A stretch of 64,000 bases of DNA from Cristatella mucedo. Lineage: Eukaryota > Bryozoa > Phylactolaemata > Cristatellidae. The stretch spans positions 5,763,501 to 5,827,500 of the forward strand of contig WPIO01000007.1 in NCBI GenBank assembly GCA_009760855.2, read 5' to 3'. The notes below the pieces were generated by a model that worked only from the letters and a program-made list of their open reading frames with translations, did not search any database and was not told the DNA's origin. Position numbers and translations under genes: made by a program. Shown piece after piece: positions 41,170 through 53,779 of this stretch (position 1 is its first letter; every line of letters starts with the position of its first letter).

Positions 41170-42390
41170 AACCGGAAGAATGCACACTGCAGCTTTGCAA
41201 GAGTCACGGTAGATCGAAAGCCCAAAAAAGAGGATTTAGAGACCAAAGCGAGGAGCAGACAGCAGTGTCTGCGGCACTGCTCTCTGAGGCCGCCGGGGGC
41301 GGGGTGTGGGGCGGGCGAAGCAAGTCCGAGGTTGAAGCTGGGGCTCTATAATGATATTCTCGACGGTCAGCCGCGTTCTGCTACAGCTTCGTGATAGCAA
41401 TTTAGCTTTGCTCCGTGTTTTACTTGGTATTTACAGCACTGCTGCAGCTGCTCTACTGTCAGCTGCAGCATTGCATTTTGCTTCATTTATCGCAGTGCTA
41501 AGAAACGTCTGTTAAAGAGACAGGCATTTGATTTCAGAGACAAGTTCATATAAGCATACAAACCCAAGGTTTGAGGTACTGTCAGCTGCCTATTTCCAGC
41601 ATGTGGGATGCTGAGCTGTTTAGAAACAAATTAGTGAGGACAAACCCAACTATAGCCTGGCAGAATTATACAAATACTTGATCCACAAATACAAATACTA
41701 CCCAGCAAAACGTATCAAGAGCACCTTGGCTCTGTGCCGACTGCCGGCTCGACTACAAAGACCGGTTCAGTTAATCTGCACAAGGGTCCTTCCACGACTG
41801 CATTTTTTATCGTAGAACTCGGTAAGGTGATTCTGAGAGGACTTGTTCAAGCAAGCTAAGAACTAAGAACTAAGCCAGGCAGCTCCATCATTCATTCACC
41901 AGCGCTGACCTTGACAAGACGACAGTCGTGGGCAGTACACATGCATCTACTGCTGATAGCAAAGAGAGGGAAGATAATAACGACAAAGGCGACATGCTCG
42001 GTGACACTTGGATGTGGAGCAACTTTTCTGCGAACTAGCTCAGGACGATATGTAAACAAGTGAGCCTCCCAGTCACGCTCGATGACATCAAGGCCCCATT
42101 GCAGGAAGCAAATAAAGCTACGATAGATGAACCTAGGAATCTGAGACCAGGCTGATTTTGACAGCTGACCAAGATAGCGGAATTGAAGGCATACAAGACT
42201 AAGCCTTGAACGATCATGTGTCTTTTGATTTATAGACCTAAGTCATGAGTCTGCATCTTCATGCCTCAATAGCCAGAGAGCTACTGAAGCTTTCATTAAA
42301 TTTCACTATAGCATGGAAAGTATTGACTCGTTTAAGCACACTTGCAAGCCAGGCACAATTACAATACTAGTGATCTCTCTCAAGCATTGA
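41170..42390. other. No supported gene
   Basis: Apart from the possible exon fragment just upstream of 41162 (41200-41350, -), nothing recognised. Confidence 0.3.
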
Positions 42391-42401
42391 GGATCAGCGA
42401 A

Positions 42402-42587
<186 letters not shown>

Positions 42588-42599
42588 TGGAGTGAGTAA

Positions 42600-43460
42600 C
42601 TCCTTAATGTTCAGACAATGGAATCAATGACTGCTCTGCACTATAGAAAGTAAGCTGGCAATAAGATCTGGATGTAAAATGATAACATAAAAGCCTAGTT
42701 AAAAAATTGCGACTACTATGTGAGTATGTGCAACATTTTTGTGGCTTCAAAGCCAGACTGGAAAAGATGCCAGTACCTTTCAAACACCGAAAGACAGGCA
42801 GGAGATCAGACAACCGTTAATTTAGCATTTGCTTTTAAGCCATTCAATCATGCACAATTTATGAGCGGTAGGATTCGCAATAAACAAGAAACAAAATTGG
42901 ATATTGAGAATGAGCACACACACACACACAAGCAAATGGTAGATCTAAACTGAAGCACTGTTGTCTGATAATAAAGTGAATGGGAATGAAAGTGCAGCCA
43001 TACTAATAACTCAAAACGGGTGCTGCACTTTCTAAATTATTTAAAATTATGGAACACTTCCCTAAGGTCCCAAAGAGGTCTCCTAAGGTATAGAAGTGTT
43101 TTTTTAGAACAAGCAATCCATCATAAAATTGTAACTCAGATGTGAACTGTAAAACCTCAAGATATTACGTTGCAATCGAGTCATCAAAGCAAGATATGGC
43201 ACAGATTAATAGCAGCAGTCACGGAACTCATATTTCTCAGCATTCGAGGACATTACATAAAAACAGGGCGTTCGAGTCATAAATTATTGCAATACAACGT
43301 TGCTGATCGGAAGGATCTCTAGCGGCTGCTTGCATTAAGAGCCGTGGTACACGGTGTCTGGGAAAGAGCACCTCAGGAATAGGCTCGGTTGCACCGAGGA
43401 CTCCCCACACACTACATGTCACAACTACTACATAGACATGTAGTAGTACATGTAAAATAA
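42600..43460. other. No gene recognised
   Basis: AT-rich; a (CA)6 at about 42915 and a small hairpin (CTACTACAT...ATGTAGTAG) at about 43425-43446 are the only structures noted. Confidence 0.3.
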
Positions 43461-43931
43461 GAACAAGGTGGTACAAGTAGTTGTTGTTTGGTTCCTGCAT
43501 GCAGAGAGCCAGCCGACGACTCCCTTCTCCCACTCGACTCCCCTATCCTCGATCATAGCTGTGCCCTGGCCGACCCCGATGACTCATCCGAGATGGACCA
43601 CAGCTGTGCAACGGCCGACCATGATGGTGAATTCACCGTTCACTAGCAGTTTACCGGCCTGTGTCCACGCCACATCACAGGCGGACCATAGTCGTCCACT
43701 AGCCCCTCTCAATGATGATCCCAACAGCTGTTCACCAGTGGTTTAGCAGAGAAGCAGTACCGGCCTGCATACAATCCAACTACAACAGTCACAAGCTACA
43801 GCTTGGGCAGCAACAATGTTCTCATCGCAAAGGAACCACTCACGAGATACAAAACAAATACACGTCAAGCCTTCCTGCACATAAGGGAAATGGGTAAAAT
43901 AGAGGAGGGGAACACACATGCGACGTAAGGT

Positions 43932-45635
43932 ATGTCAAGGCAGCTAATTAGTCCGAACCTGAAGTCTTTTGAATCAATTGTCTTGGTCTCACCCGAAAAC
44001 AAGCTACCGATAGTGGCAGTAGTCTATCGCCCACCAGGTACCAAATCCTCCTTTATCTCAGATTTCTCCGATCTCATTTCGATTCTGTGTGCAAGAAATC
44101 GATCCTTCTTCGTTATGGGTAATTTCAACGTTCACTCTGATAACTTATCTGACGCTTTCAGCACCGAATTTCGTGCATTGACTGACTCATTGTCTCTTGT
44201 GGCTCATGTGCATGGCCCTACCCACATCAAGGGTCACACACTCGACCAGATCTTCTCATACAACTGCACTTTGTCATCACCAATTAATACCCAATCCTGC
44301 TTATCTGACCACATGCAGATCTCATTCAATCTACAGTGTGTGCCCACATCCTCCTCTAAAATAACCCGTGAATCACGAAACCTCAAGACCCTTGACATCG
44401 ATGCTGTCCGTGCGAGAATATCTGCTTTACCTCTGCTGCTCAATCCTCCCTCCGATCTGTCATCATTGGTGGATAGCTTCAACACGACACTAGCTGACAC
44501 GCTAGACGAGTTTGCCCCTCTGACAAAGAGCACTGTGCGACCCCGCCCAGACGGCCTATGGTTTACCGCAAACATTAAACTAGCCAAGTCTACTAAACGA
44601 AAGCTTGAAGAAGCATACAAAAGATCCGGACTAACTGTCGATCGACAGGCATATGAAGACTACTGTAGGTCGTACCAATCGATCCTAGCAAAGGCCAAGT
44701 CTAGCTTTTATAAAAACATTGTTGAATCACAGATGCACAATCCAAAAATGCTGATGTCAACAATAAACCATCTCCTCAACCGTTCCCAGATTAGCTCCTT
44801 ACCTGATGATCCTAATGATGATCTAGCCGATCGCTTCTCTCGATTCTTTGTGCAGAAGATAGACAAGATAAGGGAATCCATCCCTGCGATGACAACCTCC
44901 CCACTAGAATGCTGTTCCTCGGTTCCTGGCTGCACCACAATGTCTACATTTAAGCAGGTCACTAGTGATCTAGTCCTAAAGTTTGTATTTCAATCAAAGA
45001 AGACAACAAGTCCTCTGGACCCTATTCCCACTGTCCTGCTCCTACGTTGCATTGATCATCTGCTGCCATGCATAACTAACATAATTAATATGTCATTAGC
45101 CTCAGGTCATGTCTCAGCACCTTTCAAAAAAGCTGTAGTCAGGCCACTTCTCAAGAAAGCTACACTTGACCAAGAGAACTTGAGCAACTACCGCACAGTT
45201 TCCCTTCTACCATTCCTATCAAAGACACTCGAACGGGTCGTGGCGGACCAGCTGAACTCGTATATCGAAACATCACACCTTGCTAGTAAGTTCCAGTCTG
45301 GCTTTAGAGCTAATCACTCCACAGAGTCAGCATTGCTTCGGGTATACAACGACCTACTTAGGAATGCAGACCTGGGTAGAGTGTGTCTGCTTGTTTCGCT
45401 TGATCTTTCGGCAGCTTTTGATACCATCGATCACAAAGTTCTTCTAGAGCGCCTCTCATCTGGCCTGGGCATCACTGGCACTGCTCTGCAGTGGTTCAGG
45501 TCCTATCTCAGTGGGAGACTCCAGAGTACTGACGTGAATGGACAAAGATCATCTGAAGTACCTTTGAAATATGGAGTACCTCAGGGCTCAGTGCGGTTCT
45601 TTTCACGGTTTATACGCTGCCTCTTGCTGATGTGA
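43932..45635 (+). pseudogene. L2 ORF2: endonuclease C-half and reverse transcriptase, frame-broken
   Basis: 567-codon frame. The first six codons come from flanking DNA, so the ATG is fortuitous. The APE-type endonuclease part shows YRPPG (32-36), GNFNVH (63-68, where active members have GDFN), GHTLDQI and LSDH. Then come the RT blocks VVRPLLKK, NYRTVSLLPFLSKTLERVV, QSGFRANHSTESALL, palm A LLVSLDLSAAFDTIDH and GVPQGSV. Just after GVPQGSV a small deletion shifts the frame into a stop. The missing endonuclease N-terminus, the Asp-to-Asn change and the frameshift make it inactive. The RT pattern is typical of the CR1/L2 clade. Confidence 0.9.
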
Positions 45636-46765
45636 TTGCCAAGCACAATCTAGGCTTTCACTTCTATGCGGATGACACTCAGTTGTACCTTTGCTTTGAT
45701 CCCTCACAGCCTTCAAGCACCTCAAATTCTCTAAACTCACTAGCTGCATGCATTGATGACATCCGCACATGGATGGCAGCAAATTTTCTAAAACTTAACG
45801 ATGATAAAACTAACTTACTAGTTATGGGCAAACCCAGTGTGATCCAGAAAATAGACAGGCTGACTCTCAAAATTGGCTCTGCCAGCATATCTCCAGTTGA
45901 ATCAGCTCGAAATCTAGGTGTCATGTTCCAAAGCGACCTCTTGTTAGACGACCATATCAACTCCACAGTCAAATCTGCCATTTTCAGCTTCATAACATTG
46001 CTAAAATTTGGGCTTGTTTAGACAAAGATACCACATCTAAGTAGGTCCATGCATTCGTGACATCCCGACTCGACTTCTGCAACTCACTGCCTACTGGCCT
46101 ACCAGCATGTGCGATCAGGCGATTGCAACTGGTGCAAAACTCGGCAGCTAGACTTGTCTGACGTGAGCGTCGCAGTTGCCACATTACTCCACTTCTCGCC
46201 GACCTGCACTGGTAACCAGTCAAGCAACGGATTGACTTCAAGGTTCTGTCGCTCACTTTTAGGTCCCTTCATTCTATGGCTCTAGCCTATCTGTCAGATA
46301 TACTACCCCATCAGGCCAAGCATCGTACCACCCGCTTTTCGGAATCCAACAGTCTAGAAATACCTCATACAAACCTTAAATCCTTTGGAGACCGTGCATT
46401 TAGTTCGTATGCTCCTAAAGCCTGGAACTCACTCCCGACTTGCGGCAGTACATCCCCTGACTTTACCACATTTAAAAAGAACTTGAAAAAACACACCTAT
46501 TTAGGACAGCATTTAGTGGGTCCCTGTGATTCGTCCTTGATGTGCTTATGCGTGCTGACACTGTGCATGCTGCCACTAACCACATTTGCATGCTGACCCT
46601 GTGCATGTCACCCCTAACCATATTATTCATTTCGTTTGTTTTTCAAGCATGATTTTACTTACCATTCAATTGCATTTCACTTTACAGCAAATGTAAAGCG
46701 CCTAGAAAGAGATTAAGTTCTCCGAGGGCGCTTTATCAAGTGAATTATTATTATTATTATTATTT
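43951..46765 (+). mobile_element. CR1/L2-clade LINE, longest copy, 5'-truncated, 2.8 kb
   Basis: The 5' junction (GTCCGAACCTGAAGTC) and 3' junction (after (TTA)n) are set by comparison with the empty paralogous site at 56100-56105. The element is truncated inside the endonuclease domain, then has RT, the C-terminal RLDFCN-type block, a roughly 300-bp 3' UTR and the tail AAAGCGCCTAGAAAGAGATT...GCGCTTTATCAAGTG(AATTATTATT). No clear target-site duplication, as is usual for this clade. Confidence 0.9.
45632..46021 (+). pseudogene. L2 reverse transcriptase, YADD part
   Basis: Continues the RT after the deletion at about 45590: FYADDTQLYL (palm C), AACIDDIRTWMAANFLKLN, SARNLGVMFQSDLLLDDHIN. A second one-base loss near 45978 and a stop further on break the remaining C-terminus. 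Confidence 0.9.
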
Positions 46766-47629
46766 GGAGCCGACCTAGAGCTCTTGCCGGCCGCTGAACA
46801 AGCAGTTTATATATCACATTCCAAGCCAGTGGCTTAGTTTTCAGCCTAAGCACAATGCATGCCCTCCACAAACTCCGGTTACACAAACTAGGCATATATT
46901 GTGCATACTCCAGAAACGTGTACAGCAATTTATTTGTCGGCATCGAGTAGGTGCTGCTTAGCCCGTTGTGAAATATTGCGGCTCAAAATTATCCACAGTG
47001 CCAGCACCACTAAATCAGAGAAGCATGAAGCCAAGCGAAAGCTAAGTACTAAGAACTAAGTGCTAAGCTCGAAGTGCGAAGCTGGCGGCGAAAACCTGAA
47101 GTATAACTCGAGAAGTCATTGCCGAGGCACGCGACGATGAAACGAGTAAAGCACAGAAGGTTTGGTGAGCAGACTTGGATGGTGCTCATCCGGCAAACTA
47201 CCAGCGACGTTACAGGACTGAGTACTTGCACTTCCTGTGCACACCGTGACTCCACGACCCAACAGCGTCACTGAGACCGCACAATGGGTTTACACTTGTC
47301 GCAGATATGCCCTTAGCCGGAGGCTGTGCAAAGATGCAGGCACAGCACGGCTAGTCATTTAGTCCAAGTCAACCGAATAGGTTTGTAAAGAAAGATTCAA
47401 GGTAGAGAGGAATTTGTATGCCAGTCACACAGGATGAGCTGATTGGTACTGCATGGTACACCTGTAGATCGACATTGGGCTCAAACTAGGCTGCTAAAGC
47501 TAATTCTCAAGTTCCGTAAATGAATTGAAGGCCAGATAGGGCAAAGTAATCTGGGAGTATGAACGACAATATTCGGCTGCTCATCACCCCAACTCTTATC
47601 GCCCCATTGGGCCTGTAAACGTGTACGAT

Positions 47630-48320
47630 ATGTTGCTTGTCCCTAGGGAGTATAATGAAGGTGACTGTCATGGTAGCCTGAGGATTTATCTAATTACAGC
47701 TAAATTTATCTGATTAAAGCTATAGCTGCCAGCAGTGGGCCGATAGTTAGCACGATTAGCTCGGAAAGCTTCGGATTTCAGCAGTGAGTGCCAAGTGGCA
47801 AGCAGTTTGCAGTATTGTACGCACCGGCAACCGGCACTCGATGGTCGGCTGTATACGCACCATCGCTGTCTCTACCAAGGTCACTACCTGCCATTTTTGT
47901 TTTAATTTTATCCTCATTCGTGTGAGCTCATGTCTGGGAGCTAATCAGGAGAGCCGTTCTGTGCGTCCCTCACTTTGTCTTGCACAGCTTGGTATTCGCA
48001 CTGAACGAGCGGAAACAGAGCTCCTCATTTCAGGAACTGATTTTAGGTGACCTACGTGACTTTTTATTTTTATACTCTGTTCCAACTAAAACCACTTGTA
48101 CTTTTATATTTCATGGATACTTATCGCGCTATATGTTCACGATTATGGACAATAAAGCTCCTGGACATTTGATGACATATACAGCAAAATGTATCCTTCC
48201 GAAATCAATTATTTTCCAGACTCGTGCAAAACAAGCAGAGCTGAAACTCGCACTCAAAACTTCACTCCGATACGTAAAGAGCAGAGTTTTACAATTTACG
48301 AAGCACCAACCGACCCTGGA
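47630..48320. other. No repeat recognised; open + frame of uncertain meaning
   Basis: A + frame through 47980-48330 (words RAKQAELKLALKTSLRY after an acceptor TTATTTTCCAG at about 48220) may hold an exon of the ORF at 48.9-49.2 kb. Evidence is weak. Confidence 0.25.
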
Positions 48321-48329
48321 AATGAAGCT

Positions 48330-48485
48330 GCCGAGCTGGTTTAGTCCAGCGGTTAAGGTGCTCGACCCGACCAAGGTCTGGCTAAGGTCATCGGTTCGAG
48401 CCCTGAGGGATATGTGAATCACCCGAATAGAGACTAAGTTCTCTTAGGTACTATACAAATTAATTATATTTATTTATATTTATAA
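48330..48485 (+). mobile_element. SINE family 2, sense, full length
   Basis: Head GCCGAGCTGGTTTAGTCCAGCGG (A-box-like TAGTCCAGCGG), B box GGTTCGAGCCC, then ATATGTGAATCACCCGAATAGAGACTAAGTTCTCTTAGGTACTATACAAAT and an AT-rich tail. The last 45 bp resemble the L2 tail. Confidence 0.9.
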
Positions 48486-48915
48486 AAGTCACAAGAATGC
48501 CCCTCAGCAAGCTTCACACATGTATCGATTTATCAAGGTTCGACAAGTTGGGATATAAGTCGCATATGATGCAGATATCGGTAAATTTTTTATTTGTAGA
48601 TTTATTGCTTCTTGTTTACATCCAGCTTAGACGTGGTTTGCAAAATTTTTTTTTTTCATGCGGAAGTCATCAGAACTCCCGATCCTAGTTCAAATATGTT
48701 TGTATTCAAAAGCTACCCTAAACATATACTTGGTTGTTGGACGAATTGTATTATTATTTTCTTGACATTCCCCCTTAATGCTTATCATTTCCATGCAGCT
48801 GCCCTGCTGCCTGATGGCTGTAACAGGATTACTGACCTATTCAATAGCAGTCATGAAAATAATGCCACTGGTAGCAAGCCTTTATACTCCGGTTGACATG
48901 TCACTAACAATCCAG

Positions 48916-49245
48916 AGCTGCTTCCAGAGCTCTAGACCAGCTTCCCCAGATATTTCACTATTTACCACCGTCGACAAACTCCTGAATCTCAGAACTTGCT
49001 TTGACCATTGCGGTACCGACGAGCTGATTGCTTTCCGACGGTTGATCCGGGAGTTTCGTTTGCAGCTTGAAGCTGCTTCTTGCTCTATTGATTCGCTTTT
49101 GACCGCCTACATGTACTACACTGCTGGGTGGAAGTACAAGGCCTCCTGCGATGAGACGAGGCATGATAACCTTGACCTAGCCAAGCGAGGTAGCATAACA
49201 CAGAGAATAGGCACTGGGTGGCGGAACACGTCGCCAAAAAATTAG
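48916..49245 (+). CDS. Possible terminal exon, unrecognised protein
   Basis: The phase-0 frame after AACAATCCAG reads SCFQSSRPASPDISLFTTVD..., DELIAFRRLIREFRLQLEAA, LLTAYMYYTAGWKYKASCD... to TAG (109 codons). An earlier, better acceptor (ATTTCCATGCAG at 48798) opens the same frame. Composition with a central helical segment is protein-like. No family recognised and upstream exons are uncertain. Confidence 0.35.
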   Translation, partial: SCFQSSRPASPDISLFTTVDKLLNLRTCFDHCGTDELIAFRRLIREFRLQLEAASCSIDSLLTAYMYYTAGWKYKASCDETRHDNLDLAKRGSITQRIGTGWRNTSPKN

Positions 49246-49249
49246 CTCT

Positions 49250-49570
49250 ATTTTAATTTACTGAGTGAGTGGCCCTTTCTACTGACCTGCCATGCACTCA
49301 AAGCCACCTGGGCTTTGAGTGTGCTACATCAAACTCGTGATGAACGACCAGCTACGATCTTGTACTGTGGTACTGCTGGCGTAAAAAAACTCAAGCTCCA
49401 TTCAAAAGGGTTACGATCTTGTCTACGGTTTTTAGCTGTGCTTTGAAAGTAGCGCCAAGGAATCAAGTTCTTTCAGCTATTCGATTATTTATTACAGCCA
49501 AATATGCAAAGTTATACCATTATGTCAAAGCAACCAAAGCAGCAAAACGGAGTAGCTGTATCGATCTCCT
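49250..49570. other. Gap between convergent candidate exons
   Basis: No gene. A TTTATT on the + strand at about 49486-49492 gives an AATAAA on the - strand, suitably placed for the RING-like ORF. Confidence 0.3.
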
Positions 49571-49573
49571 GGC

Positions 49574-49759
49574 TCAATAAAGTCTGTTCTTTCCGCACAG
49601 GGGGTAGCGGCCGACTAACTCGTGGCAGTAGATGCACAGGGTCTCGTGGCCACAGGCCAGCCTGGCCACCGCTTCGGTCACGTCGTCGGAGCAAGCCCGG
49701 CACAGGTTATTCTCGCTGCCGAAATGGATGCTCTGCTGATGCTTGCAAAGATTGGACAT
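49574..49759 (-). CDS. RING-finger-like ORF lacking one zinc ligand
   Basis: 61 codons from ATG. C20-x2-C23, C36-x-H38, C42-x2-C45 and C55 fit a C3HC4 RING (CRAC...LACGHETLCIYC...YPLC), but the seventh ligand is Tyr52 (codon TAC, one step from TGC). RING domains with all ligands act as ubiquitin ligases; here the second site is damaged. GC-rich codons contrast with the AT-rich flanks. An in-frame TGA lies two codons upstream of the ATG. An acceptor at CATTTCGGCAG would start it at residue 16 in the phase left by the exon at 54485, so it could be that gene's last exon. Pseudogene is the alternative. Confidence 0.45.
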   Translation of the reverse strand: MSNLCKHQQSIHFGSENNLCRACSDDVTEAVARLACGHETLCIYCHELVGRYPLCGKNRLY

Positions 49760-50086
49760 TGGTCATGCGTCTATTCACTCGGGCGCTGCCCTGCCAACAG
49801 AAAGTGAAAGATAACGTAGGTGTGTGAGCCATCACGTGTAGTCATGTGCACATTATGAGCGGGTCGTATTTGTGTGCACATTATGAGTGGGTCATAGCTT
49901 CGTAAAAATGTTGGCACTAAGATTTTGTGCGATACCTTGACATATAAGCAGGCAACTGAAGCTGCAGCTGTAGTTGAGCTTCTACTGCACTGGCCACGCT
50001 TATACAATTTCATTAAGGACTATGGCCGTGGTTTGCTTTCACACGCCAGATTCCGGAGAGAGAGAGAAAGAGACATGCAGGCGGAC

Positions 50087-50424
<338 letters not shown>

Positions 50425-50429
50425 AAAAG

Positions 50430-50970
<541 letters not shown>

Positions 50971-51590
50971 ATGCGATCAGGCGATTGCAGCTAGGATTAT
51001 CGGTCGTGAGCGTCGCAGTTGCCACATTGCACCACTTCTCGCCGACCTGCACTGGCTACCAGTCAAGTAACGGATTGACTTCAAGGTTTTGTCGCTCACT
51101 TTTAGGTCACTTCATTCTTTGGCTCCAGCCTATCTCTGAGATATACTCCCCCATCAGGCCAAGCATCGTACGATCCGCTTTTCGGAATCTAACAGTCTAC
51201 AAATACCTCGTACAAACCTCAAATTCTTTGGAGATCGTGCATTTAGTTCCTATGCTACCAAAAGCCTGGAACTCCCTCCCAACCTGCGTCCGAACATCCC
51301 CTGACCTGACCACATTTTAAAAGAACTTAAAATCACACCTCTTTAGGACAGCATTTAGTGGGTCCCTGTGATTCGTCCTTCACGTGCTTATGCGTGCTGA
51401 CACTGTGCATGCTGCCACTAACCAAATTTACATGCTGACCCTGTGCATGTCACCCCTAACCATATTATTCATTTCGTTTGTTTATTAAGCACGATATTAC
51501 TCACCGTTCAATTGCATTTCCCTTTGCAGCAAATGTATAGCGCCTAGAGAGAGATTGAGTTCTGTGAGGGCGCTTTATCAAGTGCATTAT
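50971..51590 (+). mobile_element. CR1/L2-clade LINE, 3' part with tail
   Basis: Starts GCGATCAGGCGATTGCAGC and runs through 'cttctcgccgacctgcactggctacc' to the tail GCGCCTAGAGAGAGATTGAGTTCTGTGAGGGCGCTTTATCAAGTGCATTA; the usual (ATT)n is replaced by (TA)n and (TG)n to about 51634. Frame is open over about 110 codons. Confidence 0.85.
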
Positions 51591-51639
51591 ATATATATAT
51601 ATATATATGTGTGTATGTGTGTGTGTGTGTACGCAAATA

Positions 51640-53720
51640 TCGCCACTCTGCCTCACAAGCCAAATTACAGCTACAGATTATCTTTCGCCCTTCTCTCTTT
51701 CTCTCGCCTATCTCTTTCTCTCTCAGTCATTCACACTTGTCTTTGATTGCTCTCTTTTCCATCCTCCTTATCCGTTTAGTAACCCCAGTATTTTCCGTAT
51801 TTCTCCGTCTCTCTCCTTCACCCTCTGTCTGGCTGTCTGTCTCTCCTCTCACATCGCAACCTTCTTTCTTTCACTCTGAGCTGAGCGTCTGAGCGTCTCT
51901 ATCCCTAGCTTCGCTCTCTTCTTTATCTCCTTTCCCCCCAAATAGCTCCCTGCAGCCTTAGCATGATTAGCAGCTAGCAAATCGCAGACTTCAAAATGCA
52001 ATTCTTTCAGCAACTTCGCAGTCAGTCGCTTCAATTTAGTCGACTTCTCCAGAAATCAGATGGTTCGGCCAAGGAGCGAAGGTCAGCAGTAATTTTTATT
52101 TACTCACCAAAGTTCAAGCATGGAACCAGGCTAAGTAGATTGACGATAAATTCAGACCGGCCACTCTTCGATAGGAATTCCGGCTGCACGGATTTGCCAC
52201 TGCAACAAAACGAAGACACGATCGGATAGAACCACGAAGAGTCACCCATTTAAATTGTACAAGTAAAGCTATGATAGCAGCCCAGATCTCTGGCTACTGC
52301 GTAAAGAAAACCAAAGTGCTCTGTAAAGAAACAGTAATGAATGGCTCTTGTCTTGTCTGTATGACGAAGACCACTACCCAGCAGCAAAATGCATCACTTA
52401 GAAAGTGGCAGAATTACTGATTTGGTGAGCCAGCTGAGACCTGCGGTCGGTATAAATACTAATGGTAAGGCATAATAATAAGGTGTAAGGACAAGGTATA
52501 ACGATAATTTATAATGACCGGAAGAGAATATCGCTAGGCCACAAAAAACCGGACTGACGTTGCAGGTTGTTTGAGGCACAATGTAATTTTTACTTTAGGA
52601 CTTTTATTTCAGAAATTAGCACTCTGTTCTTTTGCCATGTCAATAGCAGATGGTTTTTCTACGTGTTAGTAGGTAGCAGATACTGCTACCTACTAACACG
52701 TAGAATATCTCTATTATGGACCAGCACATTGGGTCCGAAAAAGGTCTAGTAAACAGGTCCAGAGACACGGGTGCAGCCCAAAGGCTTCCAGAGAGTGGTG
52801 AATGGTCAATGATGACTACCGGGCTTCCAGCGACAAAAACTCGGCGATCGATGGTCTGCCGGTCAAATACCAGGAGCTGGCTACAAAGGACACGGTTTCA
52901 CATTTAGCAATACTACGGTTATTTCAATAAATCCATTTCACGATTGTGCATAGAAACATCTTCACAGCTAGGACGCGCTTAAGCTAAGAATATAAACAAG
53001 TTCATAAAATGATCGGCACCACTGTTAAGGACTGCACCGATAGCCACAGCAGGGGTGGCAGCAGTAGCTGCTGCACTGCACGATGGGAAGCGATTCACAA
53101 AGTGACCCTGCACTGAAAGGTTAGAATAAATTGCCTCGGAATATATCCGAGTCTTTGGCTGTTTGCTTAGAAGCGTAATTTTTCATTGCCTCTGCTCTAA
53201 AGCACAAGTAACAAAGCAAATAACGTTCCGTTAGGGGCAAGAAAAAGAACACTTCCAGGGAACTCGTCATTTTTACCCAAAGGGCAATATATCTCTATCC
53301 ACTGTCTCTTCGTATGCCGGTTATTTTCTGTACATGGATGAACTTCAAATATTAGGAGCAAGAACAAGATCAAATAGCGGACACATAAATTAGTTTCACG
53401 CATCTGACGCTTCTACAACATACGGGCAAATCCTTGATCTTACGACATTCAATTAAGAGTCTCTGTCTGAAGCAAGTCATGGATGTAAAGCTATATGCTT
53501 TCAGTGAGTTGGTCTATCGATTGACACCTGAATTATTGGAAGAGAGTGAAGAGTTTATAAGGAAAAGTGAAATGGAATGAGAAAGCAGAAGTAGGGAATA
53601 AAAAGAAAGATAGAAGAATAAAAGGGAGGACAGAGGAATAGCTGGAAGAAATGGGAGAATAAGAGAACAAAAAAAGATGGTAGGAGAAAAAAGAAAAGCA
53701 CGGATAATGGAGAAGAAATA
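51640..53720. other. No supported gene; CT-rich then AT-rich
   Basis: 51640-51950 is pyrimidine-rich. A - strand frame at 51849-52034 (LKRLTAKLLKELHFEVCD...) and one at 53197-53403 look partly coding but lack good borders. Confidence 0.3.
52659..52703. repeat. Perfect 21-bp inverted repeat (hairpin)
   Basis: CTACGTGTTAGTAGGTAGCAG and its exact reverse complement, separated by ATA. A perfect long-stem, three-base-loop hairpin on either strand. Confidence 0.95.
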
Positions 53721-53721
53721 A

Positions 53722-53775
53722 TATATATATATATACATATATATATATACACATATATATACATATATATGTATG
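53722..53775. repeat. (TA)n/(CATA)n microsatellite
   Basis: Impure TA with ACATATA units, adjoining the (ATT)n-like tail of an antisense L2. Confidence 0.9.
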
Positions 53776-53779
53776 TAAT

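Larger units (their letters stand above)
43461..47620. repeat. Duplicated segment, copy A (split by L2 and a 304-bp insert)
   Basis: 43461-43480, 43785-43950 and 46766-47620 match, in order and orientation, 55926-56945 (copy B). Shared words include ACGAGATACAAAACAAAT, GAGCCGACCTAGAGCTCTTG, ACTACCAGCGACGTTACAG and GACCGCACAATGGGTTTA. Divergence looks like 20-25% by eye. Copy A carries the L2 at 43951-46765 and a 304-bp insert at 43481-43784 that copy B lacks. Nature unknown: an old segmental duplication or a mobile-element family with no coding part visible. Confidence 0.8.

Noticed and set aside
44234-44620. 128-codon - strand frame
   Set aside because: Antisense shadow of the L2 endonuclease/RT ORF.
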